From Telopea speciosissima (taxonomy: Eukaryota > Streptophyta > Magnoliopsida > Proteales > Proteaceae), in the NCBI RefSeq assembly GCF_018873765.1, contig NC_057925.1, positions 20,471,568 through 20,535,567 of the forward strand: DNA of 64,000 nt. Reading direction: 5' to 3'. Under the pieces are notes generated by a model, which ran no database searches, had not been told where the DNA came from, and worked only from the letters and a program-made list of their open reading frames with translations. This document shows, piece by piece, positions 11,118-23,216 of this stretch (position 1 is its first letter; every line of letters begins with the position of its first letter). A program made the position numbers and the translations under genes.

Positions 11118-12386
11118 GAGGGAGAGGAATAAATAAGCTAAAATGAGAAATGAGTTTTCAAACTTGGGACTCAGATGGGTAATGGGTTTCTCTTGTTTCT
11201 GTCTAATATGGAGATGGGTTTCTCTTAAGTTTTGGGAACTTTTGTAGCTATAATAGGTTTAAAGTTAGGAGGAGGATTGAAGGTGTGTAGGAACTTAAAA
11301 TTAGTCAAAAAAGTTAGGGAGTTGGAGTTCAAAATAGACTACTATATATGGATGGAAATGGAACATTGGAAAATGTTGTCTTGCTTTACTACTGGTACGG
11401 TGAACAGTGTCTGCTACTTTATTAGGTTTCAATAGGGGATTTTTTTGGGTTTCCTCGGTATTTCTTAGTTGGGATTGGAAGAGGTTAGCAAGAAGAGTGA
11501 AGACTGAAGAGAGGAGCAGCTTTTGGGCGCCTTTTTTTTTTTTTTTTTTTTAATCTTTTCTTTACTTTTGGTCTGGTGAGTTTATATCATCTATCAATTC
11601 AACTGTGATCAGTTCAGTATTATCTCATCAAGGCTGGCTGAGGAAGGACAAAGTAGAGAGGAGAGGCTGAAAGAATTGCAGATGAGAGAGAGAGAGATAA
11701 GTTGAAGTAAAAAGAAATGACAGCAAAACACATTGTACTTGCTTTGGTTAAAGTGTTTTGAACACATAGCACATGAGCACAAAAACCAACTCAATTTCTG
11801 AAACTACTACTACTCTAAGTCACAGTTGAACTTTCAAATCATAGAAATCCTGACACTACAATCCATTCATTGTATCTTAATTAAGTTTACAACTCAGTTT
11901 CTACTTTGAGCTTGCAGGTCTACAATGTGATACAATTTTCACTTTCTCTTACATGTTGATGCAATTGTTGAAATTGAAACAATGATAGAAGGCTTCTGAG
12001 GAAGGAATGGACCCATTCAAGTTCCATATTTAAAGTCTTAGACCCTAGCCAAGGACTGTTATTTGAAAACCTTGGATATTCAAGTGGGATACTATGTGGT
12101 GCAAGTGCATTGAGGAGGGGAAAGAGCCAAAGAGGTCCTTGGGGCATTTAAAAGGGGGAAGGGTTGGGGTGGGGTGATCATCTGTAGGGTAGGGGATCCG
12201 AATTCGTTGTGGTAGGGTATACTAGCACACTGTGTATGATACTGTTTTACCACACATCATTGGTGTGTTCTCCTATGCCCGCTTGACCAGAGAGCCCTCT
12301 TCCAAAAGAAAATATGGGAAAGAAGAATTGATCCCATAGCACTTAGGAATAGCCCTAAAGAACCCTTTCCCACATTTATTTTTTTA
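11118..12386. other. 5' flank of the F-box gene, presumed promoter region
   Basis: A/T-rich with an AG-rich block (about 11640-11700) and a 20-bp-plus poly-T run near 11530. A 75-codon minus-strand frame at 11920-12147 has no recognisable family and is not called. Regulatory sequence for UFO is expected here by position only. No LEAFY- or MADS-type site was confirmed. Confidence 0.35.
11343..11350 (-). promoter_or_regulatory. Possible TATA box for the F-box gene
   Basis: tatatatg on the plus strand reads as catatata on the minus strand, about 225 bp upstream of the UFO start codon. This is a weak call from position and composition alone. Confidence 0.25.
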
Positions 12387-12546
12387 AGGGAAAAAGAACG
12401 TTACTTGGTCACGTGGCTTTTGTGCGACAGTACCGCCGTGCCCCCATGGAAAAACTGAAATCCTGCCCAAGTCAATGCTTGTGCGCTCACTCACATTGGT
12501 CACCTCATGCGTGCAGGCTCTAGAGGCCCAGACAACAATCTCTCGC
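12387..12546. repeat. Miniature element, GGAAAAAGAACG terminal family
   Basis: It begins GGGAAAAAGAACGTTACTTG and ends acaacaatctctcgccc. It parallels 43610-43783 in start, middle (ggctctagaggc) and end. Its left terminus also matches the elements at 39081, 39299 and 48426, two of which carry clear 9-bp TSDs. No TSD is clear here. Confidence 0.55.
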
Positions 12547-12769
12547 CCATTTTCCTCAAAGTTGGGAGACTGCATAGTAATATCTAGAGTATTGATACAC
12601 ATGCATGGACATATATGGGATTTATGTTGATACAAAAAAAAGGGATTTTATTGAATTAGACATTTAAATTTGACATATGACTAATCTAGATTCTAGATCA
12701 TGTCCTCTCTATCTAACCGTCGAAATGAACATATCATCTTGCCACGTAGCAGAATAAATGTTATGATAT

Positions 12770-13030
12770 TTGAATAATAATAATAATAATTTATTAGGAG
12801 ATCTGTTCTCTGCATGGGAGCGCCAGGGTCATGCACGCTTGACAGCCAATGAGAACGCACGTTATGGCACATTGGAGAGTGGAATTTCTACCATTCATGG
12901 GGGTGGGGCGGTCATTTCTCCCCCCCCCCCCAACACTATGTTTGGGCGTGGCCCCTACGTCCCACACAGGGAACTTTTATCCTGCTAATAATAATTATTA
13001 TTATTATTAGTAGGATAAAGTTTCGTGCAC
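12770..13030. repeat. Miniature element with (AAT)n ends and terminal hairpin
   Basis: (AAT)n tracts lie at both ends. The right end folds on itself: acttttatcctgctaataat pairs with attagtaggataaagt. The interior has gggggtggggcggtcatttc, the core seen in other miniature elements here, and a 10-bp C run. Two nested copies are possible. Boundaries are approximate. Confidence 0.5.
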
Positions 13031-13082
13031 AGCTGTTCATGGTCCATGATTACACACGAAACCATTAGATGGGACAGTAGTT

Positions 13083-13330
13083 CCCTAGAAATCATGGATT
13101 TAGTACACAATATTGGATCGAGTATTGGTCATCCGGGAAATCGATATGATACCGAGATGGATCAGCCCGTATCAAGCAGATTTGTCCCTAGTTTTCCTAC
13201 AAAATAAGTTTTTTTTTTTACACTTTTACCCATAGCCCATACCATTCTACCAATACGGTGGGGATCAATAATGTATCGTATCGGTGGTCAGCGATCCAAT
13301 ACTGATACATCAGACCATGCCTGAGATAGC
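13083..13330. repeat. Degenerate GATAC/GATCGG repeat, copy 1
   Basis: Dense short motifs (gatac, atcga, tatcgg) appear on both strands, giving an imperfect foldback around a T-rich centre. The same texture recurs at 13595-13805, 14070-14325, 22000-22196, 24159-24240, 30640-30730, 32600-32790, 48670-48750, 49020-49090 and 57420-57600. The family identity is unknown. Confidence 0.5.
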
Positions 13331-13594
13331 AAAACTACCCTTCCCTATTTTATAATTCATGGATGGGCTATGTTAGGTTGTCAAGAAATGGATATGAGAG
13401 AAAAGAAAACAATTAAATTTTTTTGAATTTGAGGAGAGATATAGACATAAATCAATCATTATGTCATCATAGTTTTGTTTTATTATGTTTTTTATTTATT
13501 TTCTATCTATTTCTTACCAATCAAACATAAATGGTTTCTGCGGAGGAATGTGCATGCCTATGCCAAGGCATATGAGCATGGTTTGAAGAATTGA

Positions 13595-13805
13595 ATATCA
13601 GATCATCCGATTCTTATCAATATTGGTGGAGATTGATATTGATTCCTGATCGATCCAATATCAGTGGATCAATATGGACAAGGGTAAAAATGTACAAAAA
13701 GAATCAATTTTTGGAAAAAGAAAAGGGTAAATCTGTCCGATCAAAATAAAAAACGCACCGATTCAAATCGATATCAGCCGAGACCGATATCGATTACTAA
13801 AACCT
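13595..13805. repeat. Degenerate GATAC/GATCGG repeat, copy 2
   Basis: It begins near aatatcagatcatccg and ends near ccgatatcgattactaaaac, with inverted short motifs toward both ends and an A-rich centre. Confidence 0.5.
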
Positions 13806-14069
13806 TGCATAAGAGAGGCAAAATGACCTCCTAACCCCATAAAATGTAAAATAGCTGCCCCTATTGATGCTTCGGCTTGTGTTCTATTACCCCTCAAAAG
13901 TCGTGTTCAACCCCACCCCTCTCAAAAAAAATATAGTTTCCTAATTATGATTATTACGGAGAAGGCTGTATGATAGCGGTATAACATAAACTTGCACCCT
14001 ATGTGTTTATCTCTCTCTTCCTCCCTTTGAGGGCTAAGGGAGTCATTTCAAAGGGAATGGAAGCATGGC

Positions 14070-14325
14070 TTTTGGTATTAGAACGGGTATTGGTAACCTG
14101 TAAAACCGATACAATATTGATACGATGTCGACCTAGATCGGCTGTATCAGATAAAATTACATCTGAATCTGCTTAAAAAATGAGTTTTCTGACCATTTTA
14201 TCCTTTGGTCGTACAATACTATAGATACAATATCAGCATATAGTATCACTATTGATGACTAGCAAAACTGGTATATATCACCTGATACAGGCAATACGAT
14301 ACCGATACCTAGAATCATGGCTAGC
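14070..14325. repeat. Degenerate GATAC/GATCGG repeat, copy 3
   Basis: It runs from ttggtattagaacggg to cgataccgatacctag. Arms of inverted gatac-type motifs flank a centre that includes ctgaccattttatccttt. Confidence 0.5.
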
Positions 14326-14339
14326 GTACCCATCCTTCT

Positions 14340-15990
14340 ACCTTATTATTATTTTGGTAAGATTGAGCCATTGAGAGTTGAGACTATCACTAGCTTTAAT
14401 GCCATGCCCATGCCATGATCCCACAAACACAGAAGTAACTGTAGCGCGAGTGCGGGACAAGTGAATTTATGATCATACGTCTAATCTCATCTGAGATAAA
14501 TGAGCCTTTTTATGTTTTAGGGTTTGGCGTGAAAGACAAAGAGCCTTTGAAAGTCCATGGACGTAGGTGATACATAGGGCTCAGAGATGGACAAGTGGAA
14601 GGAAGTAGGAAGACTAGGCTTGCTATTGGGGAAAGCCTCCTCTGATCCTTTCTATTTCTGGTTCTATATCTCAAGGTGACGATCTCTCTCTCTTCACTCT
14701 TTATCGCTGCATTGCCTTTCGTCCTTTTTTTTTTTGGGTTCCCGTTTCGGGGGACAAAACGAATCTCTCTCTCTCTCTCTCTGTAGACTCTTCAACAGCA
14801 GTGGTTGAGATTTGAGAAGAGATAAGATGAGAGCAGACACCAGAGTGTGAATTAATGTACGTGAACTTGAGCAACTCTCAAGGCAAGACTTTTGGATGAA
14901 GAGGGTCACAATACTCAGAACTGAGAATCGTCTGGGGTTTGAACTTTTGTTTTTTGTTTTCCTTATTCCATGCATTAAAAAGAGGCCGTACGTACAAGAG
15001 TATTGTCGCTGGAATCTTTTATATACCTCATCGAGGAGAGAGTAAAGCCAGCTGATGCTTTTAAGTTTTAATATCATATCTTAGAACTCCATCCAATCCA
15101 TCAGAGTACTCACGAATATATTTTAAAAAATAGATTATAATAGAGAGAGAGAGAGAGAGATGCAATTAAATAGGTAGACCCTGACATGCTATTAAGTTCG
15201 ATTTTGTTGGGATATATCATTGCGTAGGAAATTTTTTTTTTTTTTTGTAGAAATTGTGTAGGAAATTATGTGTCAAAATATCGAGACATCAAATATAAAT
15301 GAGTAATGTTGCATCAAGAAATTGTCAAGAAAGATCTTTCTATGGGGCAGTGTACACAAAAGGATAGAATGGACATAGGAGAGCCGGTTTGCTTTTTCGT
15401 TGCCTAAGTCAGACTTCTCTTAGCAACAGTTAAAAATAGTAGAAATGTAGATGCCGCTTATACCTGAGTATATATAACACGGAGTGTTGGTAGAAGTGGT
15501 TGTAGCGAGTCTTGTTTTAATAAGTTTTTTTTATCTCTAGTAGGAAATCTATAGCAGAGTCCCTTCAAAAATGAGATCCTTGATTGATAGGAACCGTGGA
15601 CGCTATTCTTGTAGTTCCCTTATGGGAGTGAATCATTGTCAAGGATGGATTATCCATTCTTACGTGGTAGATTGCACCGTTTGATAATTTAAACTCCTTA
15701 CTGGAACGGGTATGGCTATGGCTATGGCCCGAAGGGTTTATAGTTGTTAGGTCGCTCCTAACCCTGATGACATGGCACGATACTATTGTGTGGCTAGATT
15801 CAGGTATATCAATTAGAAAGTTATTTTTATGTTAAGAGCTAGCTTTTAAACAATTACTTGCACTGCCTCTTTCAGGAATCTGTAACAAATAATATGTTAG
15901 AAAATTGGTGGGTTGAGTCGTGTCACTTGACACTGTCTTTAAGACCGTAGATGTTCCCTATGATACAATTGAGAATATTGCGAATCGGCC
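14340..15990. other. Intergenic, no confident gene
   Basis: Contains a (CT)n run (14764-14783), a poly-T run near 14730 and a (GA)n run at 15142-15160. A 127-codon minus-strand frame at 14694-15077 crosses the CT run and matches no known family. Sequence from about 15460 resembles non-coding retroelement DNA but has no diagnostic motif. Confidence 0.4.
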
Positions 15991-16159
15991 TCCAAAATAA
16001 AACAGTCCATTGGCTCCCCTAGTAATCGTGCATTCGACTACTAGACCCTTTCGAGTACTACTGGACTGTGTTTGTTAAAAAGAAGAATACACACAATAAT
16101 CTCACTTTCAAAACTCAACAAATAATGAAAATAAATAATATCAACACAAGCATTTGGAC

Positions 16160-16420
16160 AACACAAGGGAGATTCATCTCAAGTGGAGGTTGGCTAATCC
16201 CAAGAGAGTCTTGATTAATCTCAACAGAGACTTGATTAATCCAAGAGACTGGAATAATCTCAAGTGGAGGTTGGCTAATCCCAAGAGAGTCTTGATTAAT
16301 CTCAAGAGAGACTTGATTAATCCAAGAGACTGGAATAATCTCAAAAGAGACTTGATTAATCCAAGAGAGACTTGATCAATTCAAGAAAGATTTGATTAAT
16401 TCAAGAGAGACTTCATCCGA
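16160..16420. repeat. Minisatellite, about 20-bp units in an 80-bp higher-order repeat
   Basis: Units like gagacttgattaatccaa recur, with an approximately 80-bp block (caagtggaggttggctaatc...) present twice at about 16179-16258 and 16260-16340. It lies just upstream of a TATAAATAG-like box of the presumed LTR on the minus strand. Confidence 0.8.
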
Positions 16421-18166
16421 TGATCCCCAAAAGGCTTAAGTCTCCTCTCTATTTATATCCATAGTATGACACTTTAAGAGGAATTAAAATGAGACATTAA
16501 TGGGAGGAATTAAGAAGAGAGTTTAAAAATTAAAAAAAAAAAAACAAAGATACTACGTAAATATTAACAAATGAAAGAGATTAAGTGCATCCATGGGGGA
16601 AGACATTAAGGATCATCAAGAAAACTGAAGAACAAATGTGAAGAACAAGTGTTTTGAATCATCAATTGATTTAAAACTCAATTTAAAACCAACGATTCAC
16701 CTACAAGATTCAAAATACCGGTAAAACATAAAAAACAAAAATAAGTCTAAGTACATTAGAATGGTAGGACACATTGTTGTAGATGTCTTTCGGATTTGAA
16801 TCTACACTAGGTCGAATAAGTTACACAACAGAATACAGGTGAAGTCAGATTTCTTGAACTTTTCCTCATTGGTGTAGCCAACCATAGCATTCATATCTTA
16901 TCACCCAACGTTATAGTCATCTTTATTTATATTATGAACATTTTGGCCTTGTCCCCATCTTGAACTCATGAATTTTTAAAGAATTTTCCCCTAAGATCCT
17001 CATCAAAAGCAGCCTCACCTCCTACATCTACTTAGGTCAATCCATAGTATGCACCACAGTTAACATATCATCATATAACATGACCGTTGACTGATTAAGA
17101 GTCTAATAACTCATCCTCTTGGTAACTGTGGTGAGTATTATCTTCCACATTTAATTTGGAATATGTTTATTATGACAGTACTAGTAAAGTTATCCAGTGA
17201 CTTCATTTTTACCCTTTGAACCTAATTCCAAGGATCTCCTATCACATTGGTTGGGTGTCCATCACCTTGACTTATGACATGGGCCTTAGGCATATTCCTT
17301 TAGATGTATAATGAATAATCTTGGTGAGCCAAGGCTTTACAAGCACGGTTGCTACAGTCCTCCCTGACTTTAAAAAGTCGATATCAATAGTATATACCAA
17401 TATTTAAATATTCCCTCACCAAGTTATGTCTAAGACATATATGCCTTTTCGTACCATTACAAATTTTGCCTTTAGCCTTAGTAATGAATGTCTGACTGCA
17501 CAATGCAGATATAATGAAGGCATCAGCGTACGCCATGATGGTATATATGCTACTAGATTCCTTAGCCATTGGGCTTCAAATCTAGCCTTTTCCAATGCTA
17601 TAAATTTAACTTACATGGTGGAACCTATTTCATAGGTTTGTTTAACCAATTTTCAAGAAATCGCCCCACCATCCAAAGAGAATATATATATTCATTAGTA
17701 ACTAGAGTTTCTTGTGAATCAGATATCTAGTTAGTGACTGAAAATATTTCAAGACCAACTAGGTTACCACAATAATCTAAACTATAACCCATAGTACTTT
17801 TTAAATACCTTAACAGCCTGATTGAAATATACCAATGTTTTGTTCCTCAATTTCTAGTACGTAGGCTTAGTTATCCCATAGCAAGTGAAATAGCAGGTCT
17901 ATTATATTGCAATTTACCAAATAAGAAAAATAACCAATGGTTTAGTCTTATTTACTTTGCAAATGATCACCAACAAAAAGGTGTCTTTACAGATGTATAG
18001 TCATAATGATCATACCTCTATTTATTTTTATTAACATAATGGGTTTGAGAAATTATCTCACATTATCCTCTGAGGATTTTAGTTTCTAAAATCATCTTAG
18101 CTTCTTCTATGTCTCAAGCTTTAGGATACTCTCTGTTACTTCCACAACATTATATCAATTGTCCAT

Positions 18167-20151
18167 TGTGAGGACAAATGGACATGGCGATGGATCGCCA
18201 CGTGCCCTCCACCTCTCATTCCTCTTTGAGGGGAAAGAGAGAGGTGAATCGAATGTAGGGAATCGCCACCTAGAGGAAGATCTAGGACCTGAAAATTGTA
18301 AATGTAATGACTCTCATGCTGCGTCCTTCTGAGGACAATTGGTCCATTGGTCTGGGTACGGGTCAAGTTATGGTCCCGAGAAGGTATTAGGCACCCCAGT
18401 CTATCCGGACTTGCCGGTCTTTCTATTGTTAGGCATAGGTAATGGTATAACATGCTTTAGGGGAATGTAAAATGAAAAAAAACTATAAAGAAATAAAATA
18501 CAGGGAAGGTGGAGAAACACATACCCATAGGTTTGGCTGCAAGGCAAGGGCTAGTATATAGAAATAAAATAAAGAACTCAAAGACCTAAGAGACCTAAGC
18601 ATGATTAATTCTAATCTAAACAAGGATAAGAGAAGAATATGAAAACAAAGATGATAATTCAATCTATATGCATAGGACAGCATAGATAGTGAAAATAAAG
18701 CAAGGAAGAAAGCAAGGAAGAGTGTGTGCATGCCAAGAGATTAATACAGATGTATGCATGAGGGAGTCTTAGACTATAGGGGATGAGGATCATGGAAAGA
18801 TACATGCATATAGGTAAGATACAATATAAATAAAAAGAAAGAGAAAGATAAAGAGTATGGATGATCGCCATCTAGTGAGATGGGATCACCTTCCTCCGGA
18901 GATGCAAAACGAAGCAAGAACTAAAACAACGTATATTAAATAATATTTGAAGACAAAGAGCCTACTTAGTAAAAGAAGACCAAAACAAAAGTGTGGAGGT
19001 TTCTCTTTTATAACTCAGGAGGTTTGTATGTTAAGCAAGTATTGCCGCTTGAAAGGCTTCTCTTATTTCTTGTACTCAAACGCTTTGTTGGCCAAGCACC
19101 GAAATTGACGGGTTGATGTTTCTAGGATTTGATGTTGAGGCTACAGTGGAGGATTGTGGTGTTCAAATGATGAGAGAGGTAATAGACTAAGGCCAAGTAA
19201 GGGGCCAAAGCTAAGGACTCAAAGTTCTTGAATGGGGAGTTAAGTATGGACTAAGGGGCTTCAAGTAGAGTGCATTCAATAGCCAAGTAACCAAACAAAG
19301 TTCATGCCCAGTGCATGTAAGGACTATGTAACCCTCCTCAACGTGAAAGGAGGTGTATTTATAGATGTAGAGGGGTGCGTGCACTCCCAAATTCGTGTAG
19401 GTATGGCTGGGTTAATTCAGATCGTCTAAAGGAGGTGTCTTTACATCGACGGTGGGTGTAAAGTCAAAGTAAGGATCAATGGATGGGTAGCAAGTGTTGT
19501 ATTGCCTTAGGAACGGTTTCTTGGGGCCTAAAGGAGCCAAGATTGAGATCTAAGGTGCCAAAAATAGGCTTGGTCGCGAAAGGAACCGCAATCAGAGCTA
19601 AACATGGCAAGTTTGGGCTTCTCGGATTTGTAGAGATTCAACATTGAAATTGCCCAAGTTGACATCGAAGTGGGGTGTGGTCGACACTGAATAGCTGTCG
19701 ATGAATAGTACTCGACATCGAGGGTAATGGATCTGCTGCCAAATGTCATTGTCTGAATGTCGAAGTAGGATAGATAGTAGAGATGTTCTGTTCGACAGTG
19801 AAAGGATCTGGCTCGATGTTGATGGAAGGTAGGTTCAATATTGACTCGGGTCCTTTGAGTGTCGATCTAGGTTCCAGTGTCGACAAGCATGGTTTGGACT
19901 GTTTGGGCTAGGTCTTGGGCTGGGCCAAGCTGGTTCCAAGGGGTCTGGGTCAGGGTTAGCCTTTCCAGGGGTTCTTAAGGGGCTTGGAGGCTTTGGTTTG
20001 GGCTCCGATAAGGGGATAGATGATTCGGTATACGGATTCGGGCAGTGCACACTGACGTTACATCTACAGATACACCGGCTCTAAGCCTTGAAGGGTGTTC
20101 ATCATCGTTATGGGAAACCTCCAAGAAAAAAGACAAAATGAGGTGTCTACA
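18167..20151 (-). mobile_element. Gypsy solo LTR (1985 bp), minus strand, inside Copia RT
   Basis: On the minus strand it starts TGTAGACACCTCATTTTGTC, a common start of plant Gypsy LTRs. Near its end it has the GGTGCCTAATACCTTCTCGG and AGGTGGCGATTCCC motifs typical of these LTRs. The plus-strand ends are TGTGAGG and GTGTCTACA. Flanks tccat (18162-18166) and cccat (20152-20156) form a TSD with one mismatch. A TATTTATAG-type box lies near 19359. No internal domain is present. Confidence 0.75.
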
Positions 20152-20570
20152 CCCATTATCAACATATGAAAATATGTTTCTCATTTTATGATACTTGCTA
20201 TTGGCAGGCCTATCATTACATGAAAACCATAAACATTATCAAGTTCCATGTAATCATGTAGGAGCTAACTTTAAGCAACACAAAACCTTCACAAGTTTAC
20301 ACACCTTGTGATTTTTTGTTCAGGAACGACACAACCTTCAAGTTGTTAAATTTAGTTTTCCTTTTGCTTAAAGCCTTGGATTACTAGTCTCACTTTAAAT
20401 TTACCAAGTGATTTCTCAAGTTGTAATTTCAACTTAAATATCAAAAAACCTTACCATTAGATGAAAGATCAACTAATTCAAGCAACTATAGAGTTTAACT
20501 TATTCTAACTGCTTTCTTTCACAACATTAGGAGAGATTACATCCTCTTTATAAATTGGGAGAGTTTCAGA

Positions 20571-21999
20571 ATTGAAGGTGATTTCTGAAACTTTTTCCTA
20601 AAAATGCATGTGGAATTAAGGTCCTCCCCGTCACGAGCATAGAGTCTACAGTATCGTAAGAAAAAAACTTTAAAATGAGTATTTTATAGCCAAGATACCT
20701 TTTTGGGCTCTCTGGTGGGTCTGGTGTACCAAGCTCCTGTACATGCGCATACATGTGATCATTATATCAACAGTAGAGAAAGAGCCATGTAGCTTTGATA
20801 CTATTTGGACAGTTACTGTTAATTTGCGCAAAGCTACCTGATGCACTGATGCAAAATATTCCAGCAACAGCTCTATGAATGGCCGAGTGCATGGAACTTA
20901 ATATGGCCGACTCATGCTATCATTCTTTCTATGACTTGTGTGGGTTGCCTGTGTTTGGTACACCTCCTTACGATTTCGTTTCGTTGGATCTCACGAGTCT
21001 TGCAATTCCTTAACAAAATGATCCTAATTCAATGCATCAAATGTTTGCCGCATTTATGCGATTTTGATCGTATGAATCTGGTTCGAGTTGTGGTTTGGTC
21101 TTATTCCGTGTTACATTGTTCTATCGTATCACGTCATAAGATTCTGATTGATAAGACCACAATGCTCTCAATATCGGTTGACAAAACCATTATGATCAAA
21201 CTGAAATGCCACTTACCTTTTCAAGACGAAATCCAATGGTCTATATTTATGTCGTCGCTGCTGTTTTAGAGAATAGGAGCAAGGAAATATCCATAGTTGC
21301 CTAATCTATCTGAACAACCTGAAGAAATTTAGGGCAAAAAGATTCTTAACGTTTTAATCGATATAATCGAATTGAATTTACTTTTGCAAGGTCTTTCATT
21401 AATCTTTTTATAATTAGACCAAAAGCTCTCACTAGGTGGGTTTCCGTCCCAAAATAGTTAGACAAAGAACTTGTAGAACTACTTCATTGACCCTTGTGAT
21501 CCCTACTACCATGTGAAGCATACATAGCATACGCCCATTCTTAGATTCCAATTTAAGTGTTGTGAAGCCCACATATTGATTAATGGAGATCTCCAGATCC
21601 GATGGATTATATTTAACTCTCAAATTAGATATTGATCGGACAGTTAGGAAATAAGCTGACCAGCCTCGTTATGTGAAACTTGTTTTGTCACAAAATCGAT
21701 CATATAATTACAAAATACCCTTGATTTGTAGGATTTCAGTAAAACTAGGTTTCTGGGCTCACCTTAAGCTCAGATACCCTTTCCCCAAAGTATTTTATAA
21801 AAAAAAATGGAAGGATGGGGAGGGGGAAGGTTTTCATATAGGGCTGCATAAGAGGGGAAGGGTTATGATGCGTCAAATAGGGGAGGGGGTTGTCATTTTG
21901 TCCCCCCTATTGTCCCATACCATGGTTGGTGCTCGATGGTACACCAAACCTTTTGCCAAAGAAAAAAGGAAGAAAAGTAATAGATGTATAGGTGACATG
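20571..21999. other. Intergenic, nothing recognised
   Basis: No coding region could be supported. A short imperfect inverted segment at about 21810-21960 with ggggttgtcattttgtcccc resembles the miniature elements found elsewhere in the window. Confidence 0.4.
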
Positions 22000-22446
22000 G
22001 TTTTAGGTATCAACTGTTGACCGACGGGTCCATTTCTATATCGGTCGGCCGACAACAATACTGATACCTAGCCAATACCAGATTTGTGCATAGTACAGAC
22101 ATGGGGGTATAATTTTCAAAATACCCTCTAGTAATGGCATCTTTGATGACAAAACTGTCCAATATGACCAATACAGACTGATAACGTCCTCGTATCTATA
22201 GACACTGAATTTTGTCACCCCCCGGCGATGATGACAATAGGACACGAACAGACATCGGTATCTCTCTCAAGAAGGACTCTTGTCCCTACATCTAAGCCAA
22301 ATCACCCTAAAATCCTTAAAAATGACTTATAAGACCCTTTTACCAAATACTGAAGGAGGTATTGCTCACCTTCCCCGACCACAGTGGTCCCAAATAGACC
22401 CAAAAGAGCCAAAAAGTAGAGGATGATGTCATACTGAGGGCACGGC

Positions 22447-23036
22447 TGTAGCGCCCCCAAATCCGGGTAAGATATGGGTGCTGGCCCTCGCGAGCCGCCG
22501 TGTGATAACGGCCGATTTTCCATCTTACTTACGTTTACATCATATGCAGCGGATAATTAATCACTCACATATCATAGAATTGCAGCGGAAACTAAGCATA
22601 AGTCACCTCAATGCACAGCTGAAGCTATTCATTCTAAGTAATTCTGTCAATGACTGAAATCTAAGGAGAACTTCATTCACATAACCATAGTCTAAAAACC
22701 TCTTACTTGAGTCATCATACAACTTGTATCATCATAAAGCATTACATCCCATTCTATTATTCAAATTACATTAATGCTACTGACCACCTACTATCACACT
22801 GAAACTCACCAACTGTCTTGAATCATAAAAAGAAAAGAAATAACTCTAAGCGTTATTAAACCAAGGATCCACTACTCAGGAATTATCAAGTATTTTCCCC
22901 TAGCTTTCTTAACGCACTCCGTACAGTGACATTCTATGTGAGCATGCTCTGCAACTGTAAAATATTGAGGGGTGAGCTCAACTAGCCTGTGAGAAGGGCC
23001 AGCACCCATATCTCACCAGGAATTGGGGGCGCTACA
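22447..23036. mobile_element. 590-bp element with inverted ends nested in the Gypsy LTR, TSD ACGGC
   Basis: The left end TGTAGCGCCCCCAA and the right end TTGGGGGCGCTACA continue as an imperfect inverted repeat of about 45 bp through the shared agatatgggtgctggccct. ACGGC occurs at 22442-22446 and 23037-23041. Removing the insert restores the host LTR sequence gggcacggcgccgtgg. A 5-bp TSD with TG...CA ends fits a solo LTR; the long inverted ends are unusual for one. It has no coding capacity. Confidence 0.75.
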
Positions 23037-23216
23037 ACGGCGCCGTGGACAGCCCTCCACGGCATCGTGGAAGGCTCCCACGGCGTAGTGGCGAATTTCC
23101 ACATCGCCGTGGGAGGTTGAAACGTCATCAGGATGACGTCACCCACGGTGCTGTGGAGGACCCCTCCACGGTGTCGTGACCCACGGCACCGTGGTGGACC
23201 CACACAGCGCCGTGAA
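23036..23216. repeat. Array of CCACGGYRYCGTGG-type palindromes
   Basis: About eight near-palindromic units such as acggcgccgtgg, ccacggcatcgtgg, ccacggtgtcgtg and ccacggcaccgtgg lie within 180 bp, inside the Gypsy LTR and just upstream of its TATAAATAGG box. The spacing is irregular, so this is a motif cluster, not a simple tandem repeat. Confidence 0.8.

Larger units (their letters stand above)
16000..20570 (-). mobile_element. Decayed SIRE-like Copia element, minus strand, cut by a Gypsy LTR
   Basis: Reading the minus strand across many stops, SIRE-lineage Copia pol is recognisable in order. RT pieces lie in 20157-20570: PEQK-TRCVNL and a decayed trace resembling the usual YGLKQAP block. 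More RT (RPAISLAM-like) lies at 17880-18160. RNase H follows at 17200-17800: YSLDGGAIS-K, FIALEKA-FEAQWLRN, LHCAV, DIDFLKS. A likely 3' LTR with a TATAAATAG-type box (about 16445-16455 on the minus strand) and a minisatellite covers about 16000-17000. The RT is split by the solo LTR at 18167-20151. No intact frame remains. Confidence 0.65.

Noticed and set aside
11920-12147. 75-aa minus-strand frame upstream of UFO
   Set aside because: No known family, no clear promoter or homologue; could be chance in a promoter region.
14694-15077. 127-aa minus-strand frame
   Set aside because: Low-complexity start from a CT/poly-T tract, no family resemblance, no splice context.
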